From Woeseiaceae bacterium (GTDB lineage Bacteria; Pseudomonadota; Gammaproteobacteria; Steroidobacterales; Woeseiaceae): a stretch of DNA of 64,000 nt. Position numbers and translations under genes: made by a program. The notes beneath the pieces are model-generated. The model was not told the DNA's origin, searched no databases, and saw only the letters and a list, made by a program, of their open reading frames with translations. Shown here in pieces: positions 1 to 9,659 of the stretch. Location of the stretch: the NCBI GenBank assembly GCA_028277185.1, contig JANQGQ010000025.1, positions 1 to 64,000 on the forward strand, written 5' to 3'. The number at the start of each line of letters is the position of its first letter. Positions within the stretch are counted from its first letter, which is position 1.

Positions 1-1106
1 GACTTGTCGTCGAGGAGGACGGTGTGGATGGAGCCGGTCCTGCCGGTCCATGGGTCCTCGGGCAGCGGGTCGGAGAGCGCCGCCTGCCAGGTGAAGTTCG
101 GGTTGTCCCGCGCCAGGCCGTCGAAATCCTCGACATAGAACATCTCGCGCTTCGAGCGGGCGCCGTACCAGAAGGAGATCTTGCGCCGCGACTTCAGCCG
201 TATGAGCTGGTCGAAGATGTGCGAGCGCATCGGCGCCATGCCGGCGCCGCCGCCGATGAACACCATCTCGTTGGCGGTGTCCTTGGCGAAGAATTCGCCG
301 AAAGGTCCGGAGATCGTCGCGCGGTCGCCGGGCTTCAGGCTGAAGATGTACGAGGACAGCTTGCCCGGCGGGATCTTGTCGCCTGCGCCCGGCGGCGGCG
401 TGGCGATTCGCACGTTGAGCTTCACGAGTCCCTTCTCAAGAGGAAAGTTGGCCATCGAGTAGGCACGATACGTCGACTCCGTGACCCGTGATTCGTAGCG
501 CCACAGGTCGTAGCGGTCCCACTCGTCGTGAAACTCTTCGTCGATGTCGAAGTCGCGAAAGCGGATGTGATGCGGCGGGCACTCGATCTGGATGTAGCCA
601 CCGGCCTGGAAGTCCATGTCTTCGCCTTCCGGCAGCTCCAGAACGAGTTCCTTGATGAAGCTTGCGACGTTGCGGTTGGAGCGCACGACGCAGTCGAACT
701 TCTTGACGCCGAACACCTCGTCCGGCACCTGGATGCGCATGTCCTGCTTGACCGTGACCTGGCAGGAGAGCCGCTGGTGGTCGGCGGCCTCGCGCCGCGT
801 GATCTGCGAGGTCTCGGTCGGCAGGATCGCGCCGCCGCCCTCGAGGACGCGGACCCGGCACTGGCCGCAGGTACCGCCGCCGCCGCAGGCCGAGGCGACG
901 AGCAGCCCTTCCTCGGCGAGGCCCTGCATGAGTTTCGTGCCCACGGGCATGTGCAGCTCGCGCTCGCCGTTGACGAGGACGTCGACGGTGCCCGAAGCTA
1001 CGAGCCGCGAGCGCGCGGCGAGAATCAGAACTACGAGCACGAGTACGATGGCCGTGAACAGCCCGATTCCGAGCCCGACCTGAGTGACGATTCCGGCGCC
1101 GTTCAT
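1..1106 (-). CDS. nqrF: Na+-NQR subunit F (NADH-oxidising), partial
   Basis: The gene runs leftward off base 1; about 368 of the usual ~407 residues are present. NqrF is the NADH entry subunit of the sodium-pumping NADH:quinone oxidoreductase in the inner membrane, carrying FAD and a 2Fe-2S cluster. The sequence shows an N-terminal membrane helix (residues ~5-31), a ferredoxin domain with [10 protein letters not shown] starting at Cys74, an FAD motif RAYSMAN, and the NADH-site glycines [12 protein letters not shown]. The ATG overlaps the nqrE stop by 4 nt (ATGA), so it is translationally coupled. The missing part is only the last ~40 residues. Confidence 0.96.
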   Translation of the reverse strand, partial: MNGAGIVTQVGLGIGLFTAIVLVLVVLILAARSRLVASGTVDVLVNGERELHMPVGTKLMQGLAEEGLLVASACGGGGTCGQCRVRVLEGGGAILPTETSQITRREAADHQRLSCQVTVKQDMRIQVPDEVFGVKKFDCVVRSNRNVASFIKELVLELPEGEDMDFQAGGYIQIECPPHHIRFRDFDIDEEFHDEWDRYDLWRYESRVTESTYRAYSMANFPLEKGLVKLNVRIATPPPGAGDKIPPGKLSSYIFSLKPGDRATISGPFGEFFAKDTANEMVFIGGGAGMAPMRSHIFDQLIRLKSRRKISFWYGARSKREMFYVEDFDGLARDNPNFTWQAALSDPLPEDPWTGRTGSIHTVLLDDK

Positions 1107-1711
1107 AGCTGGATGCCCATGAGGCCCATGAAGCCGAGCGACATCAGGCCGACGATGATGAAGGTAATGCCGAGCCCCTGCAGCCCGTCGGGCACGTCGC
1201 TGTAGCGAAGTCGCTCGCGGATGCCCGCAAGCGCGACGAGCGCGACGGCCCAGCCGAAACCGCTGCCCATGCCGAAGGTCAGGCTCTGTGCCAGATCGTA
1301 TTGCCGTTCGACCATGAACAGCGTACCGCCGAGTATTGCGCAGTTGACCGTGATCAGCGGCAGAAAGATGCCCAGCGCGTTGTAGAGCGTTGGGAAGAAC
1401 TTGTCGAGCGTCATCTCGAGGATCTGCACGAGCGCGGCGATGACGCCGATATAGCAGACGAGGCCGAGGAAACTCAGGTCGACGTCCGGAAGGCCCGCCC
1501 AGGCCAGAGCACCTTCCTTGAGCAGGTATTCGTAGATCAGGTAGTTCACCGGCACGGTGATCGACTGCACGGCAATGACCGCGAGGCCCAGACCGAGCGC
1601 CGTCTCGATGGTCTTCGACACGGCGAGGAACGTGCACATGCCGAGGAAGAACGTCAGCGCCAGGTTTTCGACGAAGGCTGCCTGGATGAACAGGTTGACG
1701 TACTCCGCCAC
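1103..1711 (-). CDS. nqrE: Na+-NQR subunit E
   Basis: This is a 202-residue, almost wholly hydrophobic protein with about six membrane helices, the normal size for NqrE. NqrD and NqrE are paralogous membrane subunits that sandwich an iron centre between NqrF and NqrB. Landmarks are the opening [19 protein letters not shown] and a mid-protein VNCAILGG containing a conserved Cys. The start is a GTG that shares one base with the nqrD TAG stop. It lies between nqrD and nqrF in canonical order. Confidence 0.96.
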   Translation of the reverse strand: MAEYVNLFIQAAFVENLALTFFLGMCTFLAVSKTIETALGLGLAVIAVQSITVPVNYLIYEYLLKEGALAWAGLPDVDLSFLGLVCYIGVIAALVQILEMTLDKFFPTLYNALGIFLPLITVNCAILGGTLFMVERQYDLAQSLTFGMGSGFGWAVALVALAGIRERLRYSDVPDGLQGLGITFIIVGLMSLGFMGLMGIQL

Positions 1712-2370
1712 TACAAGACCTCCGTCCGGTGCACTTCGTGGATCTGGTACTCCGGTTTTTCGACCTGCTTCGGCCGGGCCGTGCGCACGGCCCAGATGAT
1801 CAGTCCGATGATGAAGAAGGCGCTGGGCGGCAGCAGCATCAGGCCGTTCGGCTCGTACCAGCCGCCCTCGGCGACCGTTTTGAGGATCGGATAGCCGAGT
1901 AGCGTTCCGGCGCCGAACAGCTCGCGCAGCGTCGCGACGAGGATCAGGACGGCGGAGTAGCCGAGGCCGTTACCCAGACCGTCCAGGAAGCTCATGCCGA
2001 CGCCGTTGTTCATCGCGAAGGCTTCCGCGCGACCGAGGATGATGCAGTTCGTGATGATCAGTCCGACGAAAACCGAGAGCTGCTTGCTCGTCTCGAACGC
2101 GTAGGCCTTGAGGGCCTGATCGACGACGATCACGAAGGAGGCGATGATCGTCATCTGCACGATGATGCGGATATTGTTCGGGATGTGATGGCGGATGCTG
2201 CTGATCGCGGCGCCGGACATCGCGGCGACGACGGTCAGCGCGACGCACATCAGGAGCGCGGGCAACAGCGCCGTCGTCACGGCCAGCGCCGAACAGATGC
2301 CGAGCACCTGCAGCGTAATCGGGTTGTTGTCGACGATCGGGTCGATCAGAACCTTGCGTTTCTCAGCCAT
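1711..2370 (-). CDS. nqrD: Na+-NQR subunit D
   Basis: This 219-residue polytopic membrane protein is the NqrE paralogue of the sodium-pumping NADH dehydrogenase. [15 protein letters not shown] carries the conserved cysteine that mirrors the one in NqrE, and [10 protein letters not shown] follows. I start it at the ATG at 2370 ([17 protein letters not shown]), which matches NqrD proteins. A GTG 18 bases further out is possible but would lie deeper inside nqrC. It overlaps the end of nqrC by 8 nt. Confidence 0.95.
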   Translation of the reverse strand: MAEKRKVLIDPIVDNNPITLQVLGICSALAVTTALLPALLMCVALTVVAAMSGAAISSIRHHIPNNIRIIVQMTIIASFVIVVDQALKAYAFETSKQLSVFVGLIITNCIILGRAEAFAMNNGVGMSFLDGLGNGLGYSAVLILVATLRELFGAGTLLGYPILKTVAEGGWYEPNGLMLLPPSAFFIIGLIIWAVRTARPKQVEKPEYQIHEVHRTEVL

Positions 2371-3163
2371 TGTTTTCTGCCTCTTCACGGATGCGCTCGA
2401 GGTACGGGCCGAATCCTTCGGCGCCGGTCCAGTAGCGGACGAGATTCATTACGCCGCGGCCCGTCAGCGTGGCGCCCGACAGGCCGTCGACCTGGTGCGG
2501 CGAGTCGGGGGCGGCCATGCCGCGTACGACTTCGATTCTGGGCTCGCCGGCCGCGTCGGTCAGCTGCTTGCCCGGCCACTGGGCGCGCCAGGCGGGCTTG
2601 TCGATGCCGTCGCCGAGCCCGGGCGTTTCGGCGTGCTCGTAGAACTGCAGTCCGCGGACCGTGTTGCCGTCCGGCTCCAGCGCGAGAAAGCCGTACAGCG
2701 TCGACCACAGGCCCTTGCCGTAGACGGGCAGGATGACCTGCTCGACGGCCCCGGTAGGCGTCCGGACGACGTAGACCGGCGCGAGGTTCGAGCGGCGCTT
2801 GATGCCCGCGATATCCTCGCTTGGCGGAATGGCGATGCTCTGCGCCGGATCGCGGCTGGCCACGACCGGGTCGAACGCGGCGGGCTCGTCCATGTCGACG
2901 TAGTCCCCGGTCTCGAGGTCGACGATCCGGGTCTCGATCTGCTCGAACAGACTGCCGACGTCGGCGCCCGGTTCGTACAGATTCGCGACGTTGAGCACGA
3001 TCGTTTGCCGGAAGCGCTCTTCGTTGGCTTCCTGGCGCGGCTTGAGCACCGTCGCGGCCGTCGACACGAGGATCGAGCAGACGATGCTCACGCCGAGCGC
3101 CACGACGATCACGTTGCCGAGACTGTCGCGGGACCGCTGTTTCGTCGGTTCACTGCTGGACAA
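2363..3163 (-). CDS. nqrC: Na+-NQR subunit C (FMN-binding)
   Basis: This is a 266-residue subunit with one N-terminal membrane helix (residues ~17-40) and a periplasmic FMN-binding domain. FMN is attached through a phosphoester to the threonine of the SGAT motif seen near residue 225 ([12 protein letters not shown]). That reaction needs ApbE, which is encoded nearby at 7764-8858. The start overlaps nqrB by 14 nt. Length and motif order are normal for the family. Confidence 0.96.
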   Translation of the reverse strand: MSSSEPTKQRSRDSLGNVIVVALGVSIVCSILVSTAATVLKPRQEANEERFRQTIVLNVANLYEPGADVGSLFEQIETRIVDLETGDYVDMDEPAAFDPVVASRDPAQSIAIPPSEDIAGIKRRSNLAPVYVVRTPTGAVEQVILPVYGKGLWSTLYGFLALEPDGNTVRGLQFYEHAETPGLGDGIDKPAWRAQWPGKQLTDAAGEPRIEVVRGMAAPDSPHQVDGLSGATLTGRGVMNLVRYWTGAEGFGPYLERIREEAENNG

Positions 3164-4364
3164 GGCGCTTCTCCCTGCGGCGGACGTTGGCGCGGATCAC
3201 GAAGTAGTCGATCAGCGGGGCGAAGATGTTGCCCAGCAGGATCGCGAGCATGATGCCCTCGGGAAACGCGGGATTGATGACGCGGATGACCCAGGTCAAA
3301 AAGCCGACCATTAGACCGAAGATCCAGTGTCCGAGCATCGTATCGGGTGCCGTGACCGGGTCGGTAGCCATGAAGACCGCGCCGAATGCGAAGCCGCCGA
3401 TGGCTATGTGCCAGTGCCAGGGAATCGACATCATCGGATTCGCGGCGTCCGGGCTGCTGAACAGTACCGTCGGCACGATGAGGCCTATGAACACCGCGAG
3501 GATGATTCGCCACGAGGCGATTCGCGCATAAATGAGAATCGCGGCGCCGAACAGGCAGGCGATGAGCGAGGTCTCGCCGATCGAGCCGGGCATGGTGCCG
3601 ATCGCGGCCTGAGTCCACGTGAGGCCGCTGCCGAGGATGCCCGCGATGCCGTCGGCGGCGCCCGTCGCGAGCGCCGTCGCGCCCGTGAAGCCGTCGACCG
3701 GCACCCAGACCGCGTCGCCGGATAGTTGCACGGGATAGGCGAAGTACAGGAACGCGCGGCCGACCAGCGCCGGGTTCAGGAAGTTCTTGCCGGTGCCGCC
3801 GAAGACTTCCTTGCCGATCACGACGCCGAAACTGATGCCCAGTGCGACCTGCCACAAGGGCGTCGTCGCGGGGAGGATCAGCGCGTAGAGGAACGACGTG
3901 ACGAAGAAGCCTTCGTTCACCTCGTGATTCCTGACGCTTGCGAACAGGACTTCCCAGAAGCCGCCCGCCGCCATCGTCACGATGTAGATCGGCAGGAAGT
4001 AGCTGAGTCCGTGCATCAGATTGTCGTAGACGCTGGACGGGTCGTAGCCGGCACCGACGAGCGCGAGGACCACGCCGCGCCAGCCCTCGATGCCGGTGTA
4101 GCCCATCGCCGCCAGTGCGGAATTGGCCTGGAAGCCGACGTTCCACATGCCGATCAGCGCGCAGGGCGTCGCCGCGAACACGACCATGATCATGACGCGC
4201 TTCAGGTCGATCGCGTCACGTACGTGCGGCGAGCCGCGGGTTACGTCCGGCGGCGAATAGAACAGCGTGTCGACCATCTCGTAGATGGCGCCGAACTGTT
4301 CGAAGCGTCCGCCGCGCGTGAACAGCGGCTCGAGCTTGTCGAGCCCCCGTCGTAGTCTGCTCAT
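3150..4364 (-). CDS. nqrB: Na+-NQR subunit B (FMN and riboflavin membrane subunit)
   Basis: This 404-residue membrane subunit has about ten helices. It holds a covalently bound FMN at the threonine of TGAT (VDGFTGATALAT, near residue 230) and takes part in sodium translocation and quinone reduction. Signature stretches include MSRLRRGLDKLEPLF at the start and KNFLNPALVGRAFLYF. The ATG lies only 3 nt from the inverted-repeat element at 4368-4633. Its ribosome-binding site, probably the AGGA in ACAGGACACTTGCA, must therefore be supplied by the terminal repeat of that element. Confidence 0.97.
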   Translation of the reverse strand: MSRLRRGLDKLEPLFTRGGRFEQFGAIYEMVDTLFYSPPDVTRGSPHVRDAIDLKRVMIMVVFAATPCALIGMWNVGFQANSALAAMGYTGIEGWRGVVLALVGAGYDPSSVYDNLMHGLSYFLPIYIVTMAAGGFWEVLFASVRNHEVNEGFFVTSFLYALILPATTPLWQVALGISFGVVIGKEVFGGTGKNFLNPALVGRAFLYFAYPVQLSGDAVWVPVDGFTGATALATGAADGIAGILGSGLTWTQAAIGTMPGSIGETSLIACLFGAAILIYARIASWRIILAVFIGLIVPTVLFSSPDAANPMMSIPWHWHIAIGGFAFGAVFMATDPVTAPDTMLGHWIFGLMVGFLTWVIRVINPAFPEGIMLAILLGNIFAPLIDYFVIRANVRRREKRLVQQ

Positions 4365-4367
4365 TGC

Positions 4368-4633
4368 AAGTGTCCTGTCCGATGAGTTCGCATGATTTCA
4401 GAGCCCTTGGTTTTCGTCAGGACAAGGCGCATTCCGCGGCCAATGTCTGGACCTTGGCAAGGGATGCAACGCGGTCATGGCGGAAACCAAGGGCTCCCGA
4501 AGGGCGCGACCTGCTTTGCGGGTGGCCGCGTTACGCCGCTTGGCAAGGACCGGGCCATTGCCGGCGCGACGTGCCTTACCACCCGCAAAGCAGGTCGCGC
4601 TGAAATTATGCGAACTCATCGGACAGGACACTT
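4368..4633. mobile_element. MITE-like nested inverted-repeat element between nqrA and nqrB
   Basis: A 266-bp non-coding element with terminal inverted repeats at 4368-4401 and 4600-4633, 34 bp each with a single mismatch (both read AAGTGTCCTGTCCGATGAGT inward). Inside are two more perfect inverted repeats: 13 bp (4401-4413 with 4484-4496) and 22 bp (4504-4525 with 4579-4600). TTGGCAAGG also occurs twice. It encodes no transposase and has no clear target duplication. It fills the nqrA-nqrB junction to within 7 nt of the nqrA stop and 3 nt of the nqrB start, so its RNA would fold into long hairpins inside the nqr transcript. Confidence 0.8.
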
Positions 4634-4640
4634 TCTGACC

Positions 4641-5993
4641 TCAGCCATTGATTTCGATCTCGTCCAGGTTCTCACGCAGCGCCGGTCCGTACTCGTACTT
4701 GCCGCTGCAGACAAACGAGCACAGCGCGAGATCCTCCTCGTCGAGTTCCAGCGCACCGAGCATCTGCGCCCGTTCCGTATCCTGCGTGACGAGCGCTTTC
4801 AGGAGCGGCGTGGCGAGGATGTCGAGCGGCATGACGCGCTCGTACGAACCGATCGGCACCAGGGCGCGCAGGCTCCCGTTTTGCGTCGTCGACAGCGAAA
4901 AGTCGTCGCGCTTCAGCAGATGACCTGCAAACGCCTTTAGCGCCGAGTATTTGCGGGCGCCCGGGCGGGCCCAGTGCATGAACTCACGGTCCTCGCCCTC
5001 GGCGATGACCGTGATCTGCCGATGGTAGCGGCCCAGATAGCCGAGCGGTCCCGTGGCCCGGTGGCCCGACAAAATCGAGCCGCTGATGACCCGGACCGGT
5101 CCGTCCTCGAGCTGGCCGTCGAGGATGTCGCTGACCGACGCTCCCATGCGCGTCCGCAACAGGCGCGGCCGCTTCACCATTGGTCCGCCGATCGACACGA
5201 TGCGCTCGACGGACAGGCTGCCGGTCGTCAGCAGGCGACCGAACGCAAGCACGTGCTGATAGCCCAGGTGCCAGACCGTTCGTTCGACGCTCACGGGTTC
5301 GAGGTAGTGAATGTGGGTGCCTGCAAGCCCCGCCGGGTGCGGGCCCGCGAATTCGACGTGCTCGATCCTGTCCGTGGCCGGCAGCTGCAGCGCCGCATCG
5401 GGAGCCGTGCAGACGTAGATCTTCGCTGCCGTGAGTCCCATGATTGCATTGAGCCCGTTCAGGAACGCTTCCGCGTCCTGGCCGATGATGAACGCCGGGT
5501 CCGGGGCAAGCGGGTTCGTATCGATGGCCGTGACGAACACCGCGACGGGCTCCGCGTCAACGGCCGGCACGCGGCCGAACGGCCGGGTCCGGAATGCAGT
5601 CCACAAGCCCGCATCGATCAGCCGCTTGCGCACGGCGTCGCGGCCGAGCGTGGCGATATCGGGCGGGTCTACGCGGCCGAAATCGATCGTCTCGTCACCG
5701 TCGAGACGGATGACGACGGACTGGAGGCTGCGCTTCGCACCCCGGTTGATCTCGACGACTTCACCGCCGCCGACCGCCGTGAACGGGACGCCCGGATTGC
5801 ACTTGTCCTCGAACAGCGGATCGCCGCGGCGGACCGAGTCCCCGGCCTGGACGAGCATGCGCGGCCGGATTCCCGCGACGTCCGTCGCGACGGCCGCCAC
5901 GCGGCGGGGCTCCGGGGCAGACTCGAGCACGAGCTCCGGCTCGCCTGCCAGCGGAATGTCGAGACCCTTCTTTATCTGGATACGCCTGGTCAT
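4641..5993 (-). CDS. nqrA: Na+-NQR subunit A
   Basis: This 450-residue soluble subunit lies on the cytoplasmic face of the Na+-NQR complex and has been linked to quinone binding. The N-terminus [13 protein letters not shown], then [12 protein letters not shown] and [14 protein letters not shown], is diagnostic of NqrA. I use the ATG at 5993 ([10 protein letters not shown]), which matches family starts; another ATG at 6008 has an AGG only one base away and is a poor start. As the first gene of the leftward nqrABCDEF run, it should carry the operon promoter upstream (5994-6364). Confidence 0.95.
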   Translation of the reverse strand: MTRRIQIKKGLDIPLAGEPELVLESAPEPRRVAAVATDVAGIRPRMLVQAGDSVRRGDPLFEDKCNPGVPFTAVGGGEVVEINRGAKRSLQSVVIRLDGDETIDFGRVDPPDIATLGRDAVRKRLIDAGLWTAFRTRPFGRVPAVDAEPVAVFVTAIDTNPLAPDPAFIIGQDAEAFLNGLNAIMGLTAAKIYVCTAPDAALQLPATDRIEHVEFAGPHPAGLAGTHIHYLEPVSVERTVWHLGYQHVLAFGRLLTTGSLSVERIVSIGGPMVKRPRLLRTRMGASVSDILDGQLEDGPVRVISGSILSGHRATGPLGYLGRYHRQITVIAEGEDREFMHWARPGARKYSALKAFAGHLLKRDDFSLSTTQNGSLRALVPIGSYERVMPLDILATPLLKALVTQDTERAQMLGALELDEEDLALCSFVCSGKYEYGPALRENLDEIEING

Positions 5994-6364
5994 CGCGTAC
6001 CGAATCATCCTGTGTTTTGGTAAAGGCCGCCAGCAGGCGGAAGACCGGCGTCATCCTGCCCGGAACTGCTGCGGCGCACAATCCCAAAATTGCGATGCAA
6101 TTCCCGGTGGCTACGATTGCGCCGTCGCACACTGCAAAAGTCAACAGAGGCCATAGCTATCGGCACGAAAATCCCTGCCTTGATACTCGTCGGCGAATTC
6201 CTCGGCACAAGCCGAACTTAACCGCCGCTCGACGAACGGTGGGCAAGGCCCGACGGGCGGAGAAATGCCGACGAACGGCAAGCCCCGGCCGACCGGCGAC
6301 CTCTACATGCAGCCTGCCGCTCCCTAGCATGAACTCATGGGGACGAGCCTCATGAGGTAAGCAT
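5994..6364. promoter_or_regulatory. Divergent intergenic region upstream of nqrA
   Basis: No convincing gene was found in these 371 bases. The stretch separates leftward nqrA from the rightward small gene at 6365, so it should hold the nqr promoter and that of the small gene. I could not pick out a strong -35/-10 pair by eye. The only clear signal is GAGGTAAGCAT just before 6365, which serves as a ribosome-binding site. Confidence 0.4.
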
Positions 6365-6574
6365 ATGTCCAGCGAGAAACCTGAAACGGACGGGGCAGCC
6401 GAGCGGCCCATCAAGGTTGTCGTCGAACGGCGGGCCGACCCGGCCGCCAACCGCAGCGCGCGCGTCGAGGTCGTGTCGCTGGCGATCGACGAGGACTTCG
6501 ACTTAGGCTGCGATCCGTACAACCGCACCGGTCAGTTCATGGCGCTCAGGCAGCGCGACGGCGAATCGGACTAG
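6365..6574 (+). CDS. Small conserved-looking hypothetical protein (69 aa)
   Basis: A 69-residue acidic and basic soluble protein that I do not recognise. There is no signal peptide or membrane helix. The C-terminal half contains LGCDPYNRTGQFMALRQR, a Tyr/Asn-rich patch resembling those of short conserved hypotheticals. Codon usage follows the neighbouring genes, and a good ribosome-binding site (GAGG, 7 nt spacing) precedes the ATG. It is transcribed towards gcdH and ends 8 nt before the gcdH stop. The nqr operon diverges from it. Confidence 0.6.
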   Translation: MSSEKPETDGAAERPIKVVVERRADPAANRSARVEVVSLAIDEDFDLGCDPYNRTGQFMALRQRDGESD

Positions 6575-6582
6575 TCGCGGCT

Positions 6583-7767
6583 TCAGAATGCCGGAATGCC
6601 CGTGATCGCCCGGCCGAGTATCAGCGCGTGGATGTCGTGCGTGCCCTCGTAGGTGTTGACGGTCTCGAGGTTGAGCATGTGGCGCATCACCTGGTACTCG
6701 TCCGCGATCCCGTTGCCGCCGTGCATATCGCGCGCCACCCGCGCGATGTCGAGTGCTTTGCCGACGTTGTTGCGCTTGACGATCGAGATCATCTCCGGCG
6801 TGAACCGATCGGCGTCCATGAGCCGGCCGACCCGTAAGGAGGCCTGGAGGCCCAGCGCGATCTCGGTCTGCATATCCGCCAGTTTTTTCTGCTGTAGCTG
6901 AGTCGCCGCCAGCGGCCGCCCAAACTGCTTGCGCTCGAGACCGTAGTCGCGGGCGGCGTGCAGGCAAAACTCCGCCGCGCCCATCGCCCCCCAGCTGATG
7001 CCGTAGCGCGCCCGGTTCAGGCAGCCGAACGGTCCCTTGAGGCCCTCGACGTTCGGCAGCAGTGCATCTTCGCCGACCTCGACTCCGTCCATCATGATCA
7101 TCCCCGTGATCGAGGCGCGCAGCGACAGCTTGCCCTCGATCTTGGGCGCTTCCAGTCCGCCGGTGCCCTTGTCGAGCACGAAACCGCGAATACGGCCGTC
7201 GTGCGCGTCGGACTTCGCCCACACGACGAACACGTCGGCAACGGGCGAGTTGGATATCCAGGTCTTGGAACCCGAGATCCTATACCCGTCTGCGGTCTTC
7301 TCGGCGCGCGTGCGCATGCCGGCCGGGTCCGATCCGGCGTCGGGCTCCGTCAGCCCGAAACAGCCGATCCATTCGCCGCTTGCGAGACGCGGCAGATACT
7401 TCTGCTTCTGTTCCTCCGAGCCGTACGCGTAGATCGGATACATCACGAGCGAAGACTGCACCGACATCATCGAGCGATAGCCGGAGTCGACGCGTTCGAT
7501 CTCGCGGGCGATCAGGCCGTAGCTGACGTAGCCCGCGTCGGCGCCGCCATAGGCTTCGGGAATCGTCGCGCCGAGGAGCCCCAGCTCGCCGAGCTCGCGA
7601 AAGATCGCGAGATCCGTGTGCTCGCGGTTGTACGCGTCGATCACGCGGGGCTGCAGCTCGCCTTGCGCGTAGGCGTGGGCCGAGTCGCGGATGAGGCGCT
7701 CGTCGTCGTCGAGCTGATCGTCGAGCAGAAACGGGTCTGCCCAGTCGAAGCGGGTGCTGTTGGTCAT
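6583..7767 (-). CDS. gcdH: Glutaryl-CoA dehydrogenase
   Basis: A 394-residue flavin-dependent acyl-CoA dehydrogenase. It oxidises and decarboxylates glutaryl-CoA to crotonyl-CoA in lysine/tryptophan and aromatic catabolism, passing electrons to ETF. The C-terminal [20 protein letters not shown] contains the catalytic glutamate typical of GcdH rather than of fatty acyl-CoA dehydrogenases. The substrate and FAD region [14 protein letters not shown] is intact. The start overlaps the apbE stop by 4 nt, so it is coupled to apbE and the DUF3014 gene upstream. No transport or CoA-transferase genes for glutarate are nearby. Confidence 0.93.
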   Translation of the reverse strand: MTNSTRFDWADPFLLDDQLDDDERLIRDSAHAYAQGELQPRVIDAYNREHTDLAIFRELGELGLLGATIPEAYGGADAGYVSYGLIAREIERVDSGYRSMMSVQSSLVMYPIYAYGSEEQKQKYLPRLASGEWIGCFGLTEPDAGSDPAGMRTRAEKTADGYRISGSKTWISNSPVADVFVVWAKSDAHDGRIRGFVLDKGTGGLEAPKIEGKLSLRASITGMIMMDGVEVGEDALLPNVEGLKGPFGCLNRARYGISWGAMGAAEFCLHAARDYGLERKQFGRPLAATQLQQKKLADMQTEIALGLQASLRVGRLMDADRFTPEMISIVKRNNVGKALDIARVARDMHGGNGIADEYQVMRHMLNLETVNTYEGTHDIHALILGRAITGIPAF

Positions 7768-8858
7768 GGTCTTATTTTGCGTCCGGAGGAGCGGACGATC
7801 TCCGTGAATGCAGGTGTTGACCGGGCGTGGATTTCGCTGCCACGCCGGTCGAGAAACAGCGCGGCAATGCCCCGCGCCTCGGCGAACGATAGCCCTTCCT
7901 CGGCGCCCATGACAAGCAAGGCCGTCGCCAGCGCGTCAGCTTCCACGGCTCGCGGAGCGAGAACCGTCACCGACGCGGTCGTGTGGCGCACGGGTGCGCC
8001 CGTCGTCGGGTCGATCGTATGCGAGTAGCGGTCGCCGTCCACCTCGTAGTAGTTACGGTAGTCGCCGGAGGTGGCGACGCCCGTGTCGGAGAGTTCGAGG
8101 CCGGTCTGGACCGCTGAGATTCCGGCCTCGGGACGCTCCAGCCCGATACGCCACGGCGCGCCGTCCCGCTTCGTCCCGCGCACCCGGAGCTCGCCGCCGA
8201 CCTCGATGAGGTAGTTCGCGAAACCGAGCGCCTCGAGGCGCTCGGCGACCCGGTCGACACCGTAGCCTTTGGCAATGGCAGAAAGATCGACCTCGAGGTC
8301 GCTCCGCGTCTTCCGCAGCGCGGGTCCCGAGCAATCGGTTGCGAGTTTCGCGTAGCCCGTCCGCTCGCGAACCGCCGCGACGTCCGCCGCCGAGGGCAGG
8401 CTGGCGACGCCGCCGTCGGCACCGAAGCCCCAGAGATCGACGAGCGGCAGCACCGTGATGTCGAAAGCGCCGCCCGTCCCGGCGCTGATCTCCAGCGCAA
8501 GTTCGATCAGTTCGCACAGGCTTGCCGAGACCGGCTGCCAGTCGGTACTCGCGGAAGCGTTGAAGCGGCTCAGCTCCGAGTCGTCGAGCCACGTGGACAT
8601 TCGGCGATTGACGTCGTCGAGCTCGGTCGCGATGGCGTCGGCAACGGCGCTGCCGTCGGCATGCCCGTCCGCGATACTGACGTTGTAAGTCGTGCCCATC
8701 GTGGCGCCCGAATAGATCCGGACTTCCGGGGCCGGCTCGCCGCAGGCTGCAAGTATGAGAGCCGCTGCCGCAAGCGGCAGCAAGCTGGCAACCCGGGCGT
8801 CAGCTGGGTTCGCCGCCGTTTTCCGGCCGGGGCGCAATGGCGAGGTTCGTGACTTCAT
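7764..8858 (-). CDS. apbE: FAD:protein FMN transferase (ApbE)
   Basis: A 364-residue periplasmic lipoprotein with a hydrophobic leader ending in the lipobox LAAC (Cys ~39). ApbE transfers FMN from FAD onto threonine in S/TGAT motifs, which is the modification NqrB and NqrC need, and both targets are encoded nearby. Family landmarks are [34 protein letters not shown] and the Mg-binding region [13 protein letters not shown] followed by YSHTIDP. The start lies 59 nt inside the DUF3014 gene. I see no better downstream start that keeps the lipobox. Confidence 0.95.
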   Translation of the reverse strand: MKSRTSPLRPGRKTAANPADARVASLLPLAAAALILAACGEPAPEVRIYSGATMGTTYNVSIADGHADGSAVADAIATELDDVNRRMSTWLDDSELSRFNASASTDWQPVSASLCELIELALEISAGTGGAFDITVLPLVDLWGFGADGGVASLPSAADVAAVRERTGYAKLATDCSGPALRKTRSDLEVDLSAIAKGYGVDRVAERLEALGFANYLIEVGGELRVRGTKRDGAPWRIGLERPEAGISAVQTGLELSDTGVATSGDYRNYYEVDGDRYSHTIDPTTGAPVRHTTASVTVLAPRAVEADALATALLVMGAEEGLSFAEARGIAALFLDRRGSEIHARSTPAFTEIVRSSGRKIRP

Positions 8859-9651
8859 CGCGGATGCTTCGCAGCACTTGCTTGACGCGTCGGGCGTTGT
8901 CGTTACCCATTCGGATGAGCATCTTCTGGCCGCCCGACAAGGCCTCGAGTTCCGGATCGCGGTACTCGAACAGGACGTGTTCGCGGACCAACCCGACGGG
9001 TCCCGCCGGTTCCGGCGTTGCCAGCAGCGCGTCGAGGACTTCGACGACCCGATCGTTGAAATGCGCGTCCGGGTAACCCAGAAGGACGTATGCCTCGTTG
9101 AGCAGCGGATAAAAGCGCCGGTACGTGTCGGTCAGCTCGGTAACGTCAACGGCTTCGAGCAGGCCGACCAGGCTTTCGTAGCGATCGTAGTTGCGTATGC
9201 TGAGGACATAGCCCGCATCGCCGCCGGTACCGTCGACGAGGAAGCTTCCCGGAAGTCGGCCCAGCGGCCGGATCTTTTCGGGGACGCGTTCGCGCGGGAG
9301 GTTGTCGACGCTGCCGACCGAGCGCTCGATCAGAAGATCGGCGACCAGCAGCTCGTCGAGCTGGCTGCCGAAGAGCTCGAGCAGCGCGAGGCGGAAGTAT
9401 TCGTCGCTGTCGTCGAGCGGCGGCAGCGGCACGAGTTCGCCGCCGCCGTCGGCGGATTCGATCGGAGGCACCGGGTAGATCGGTTGCAGCGGGGATTCGG
9501 CCGGTGCCGGCGGCGGTGCCGCGACCGGCGCCGGGGCGGCGGGTGCTTCCGGCGGGGCGGGCACCCAGGCCTCGCGAAACAGCCAGAGGGCGCCCGCGAC
9601 GGCCGCCAGCATGACCGCGAGGACGATCCATCTGAGCTTGCCGGACTCCAT
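8800..9651 (-). CDS. DUF3014 membrane-anchored protein
   Basis: A 283-residue protein with one N-terminal membrane helix (residues ~7-25), a proline/alanine-rich linker (~30-65) and a periplasmic globular domain that looks like DUF3014. The motif LNEAYVLLGYPDAHFNDR and the end LSGGQKMLIRMGNDNARRVK fit that family. Function is unknown. It overlaps apbE by 59 nt and probably shares its transcript with apbE and gcdH. The RND gene starts upstream on the same strand with only an 8-nt gap, so this may be the end of one long transcript. Confidence 0.75.
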   Translation of the reverse strand: MESGKLRWIVLAVMLAAVAGALWLFREAWVPAPPEAPAAPAPVAAPPPAPAESPLQPIYPVPPIESADGGGELVPLPPLDDSDEYFRLALLELFGSQLDELLVADLLIERSVGSVDNLPRERVPEKIRPLGRLPGSFLVDGTGGDAGYVLSIRNYDRYESLVGLLEAVDVTELTDTYRRFYPLLNEAYVLLGYPDAHFNDRVVEVLDALLATPEPAGPVGLVREHVLFEYRDPELEALSGGQKMLIRMGNDNARRVKQVLRSIRDEVTNLAIAPRPENGGEPS

Positions 9652-9659
9652 ACCGTAAA

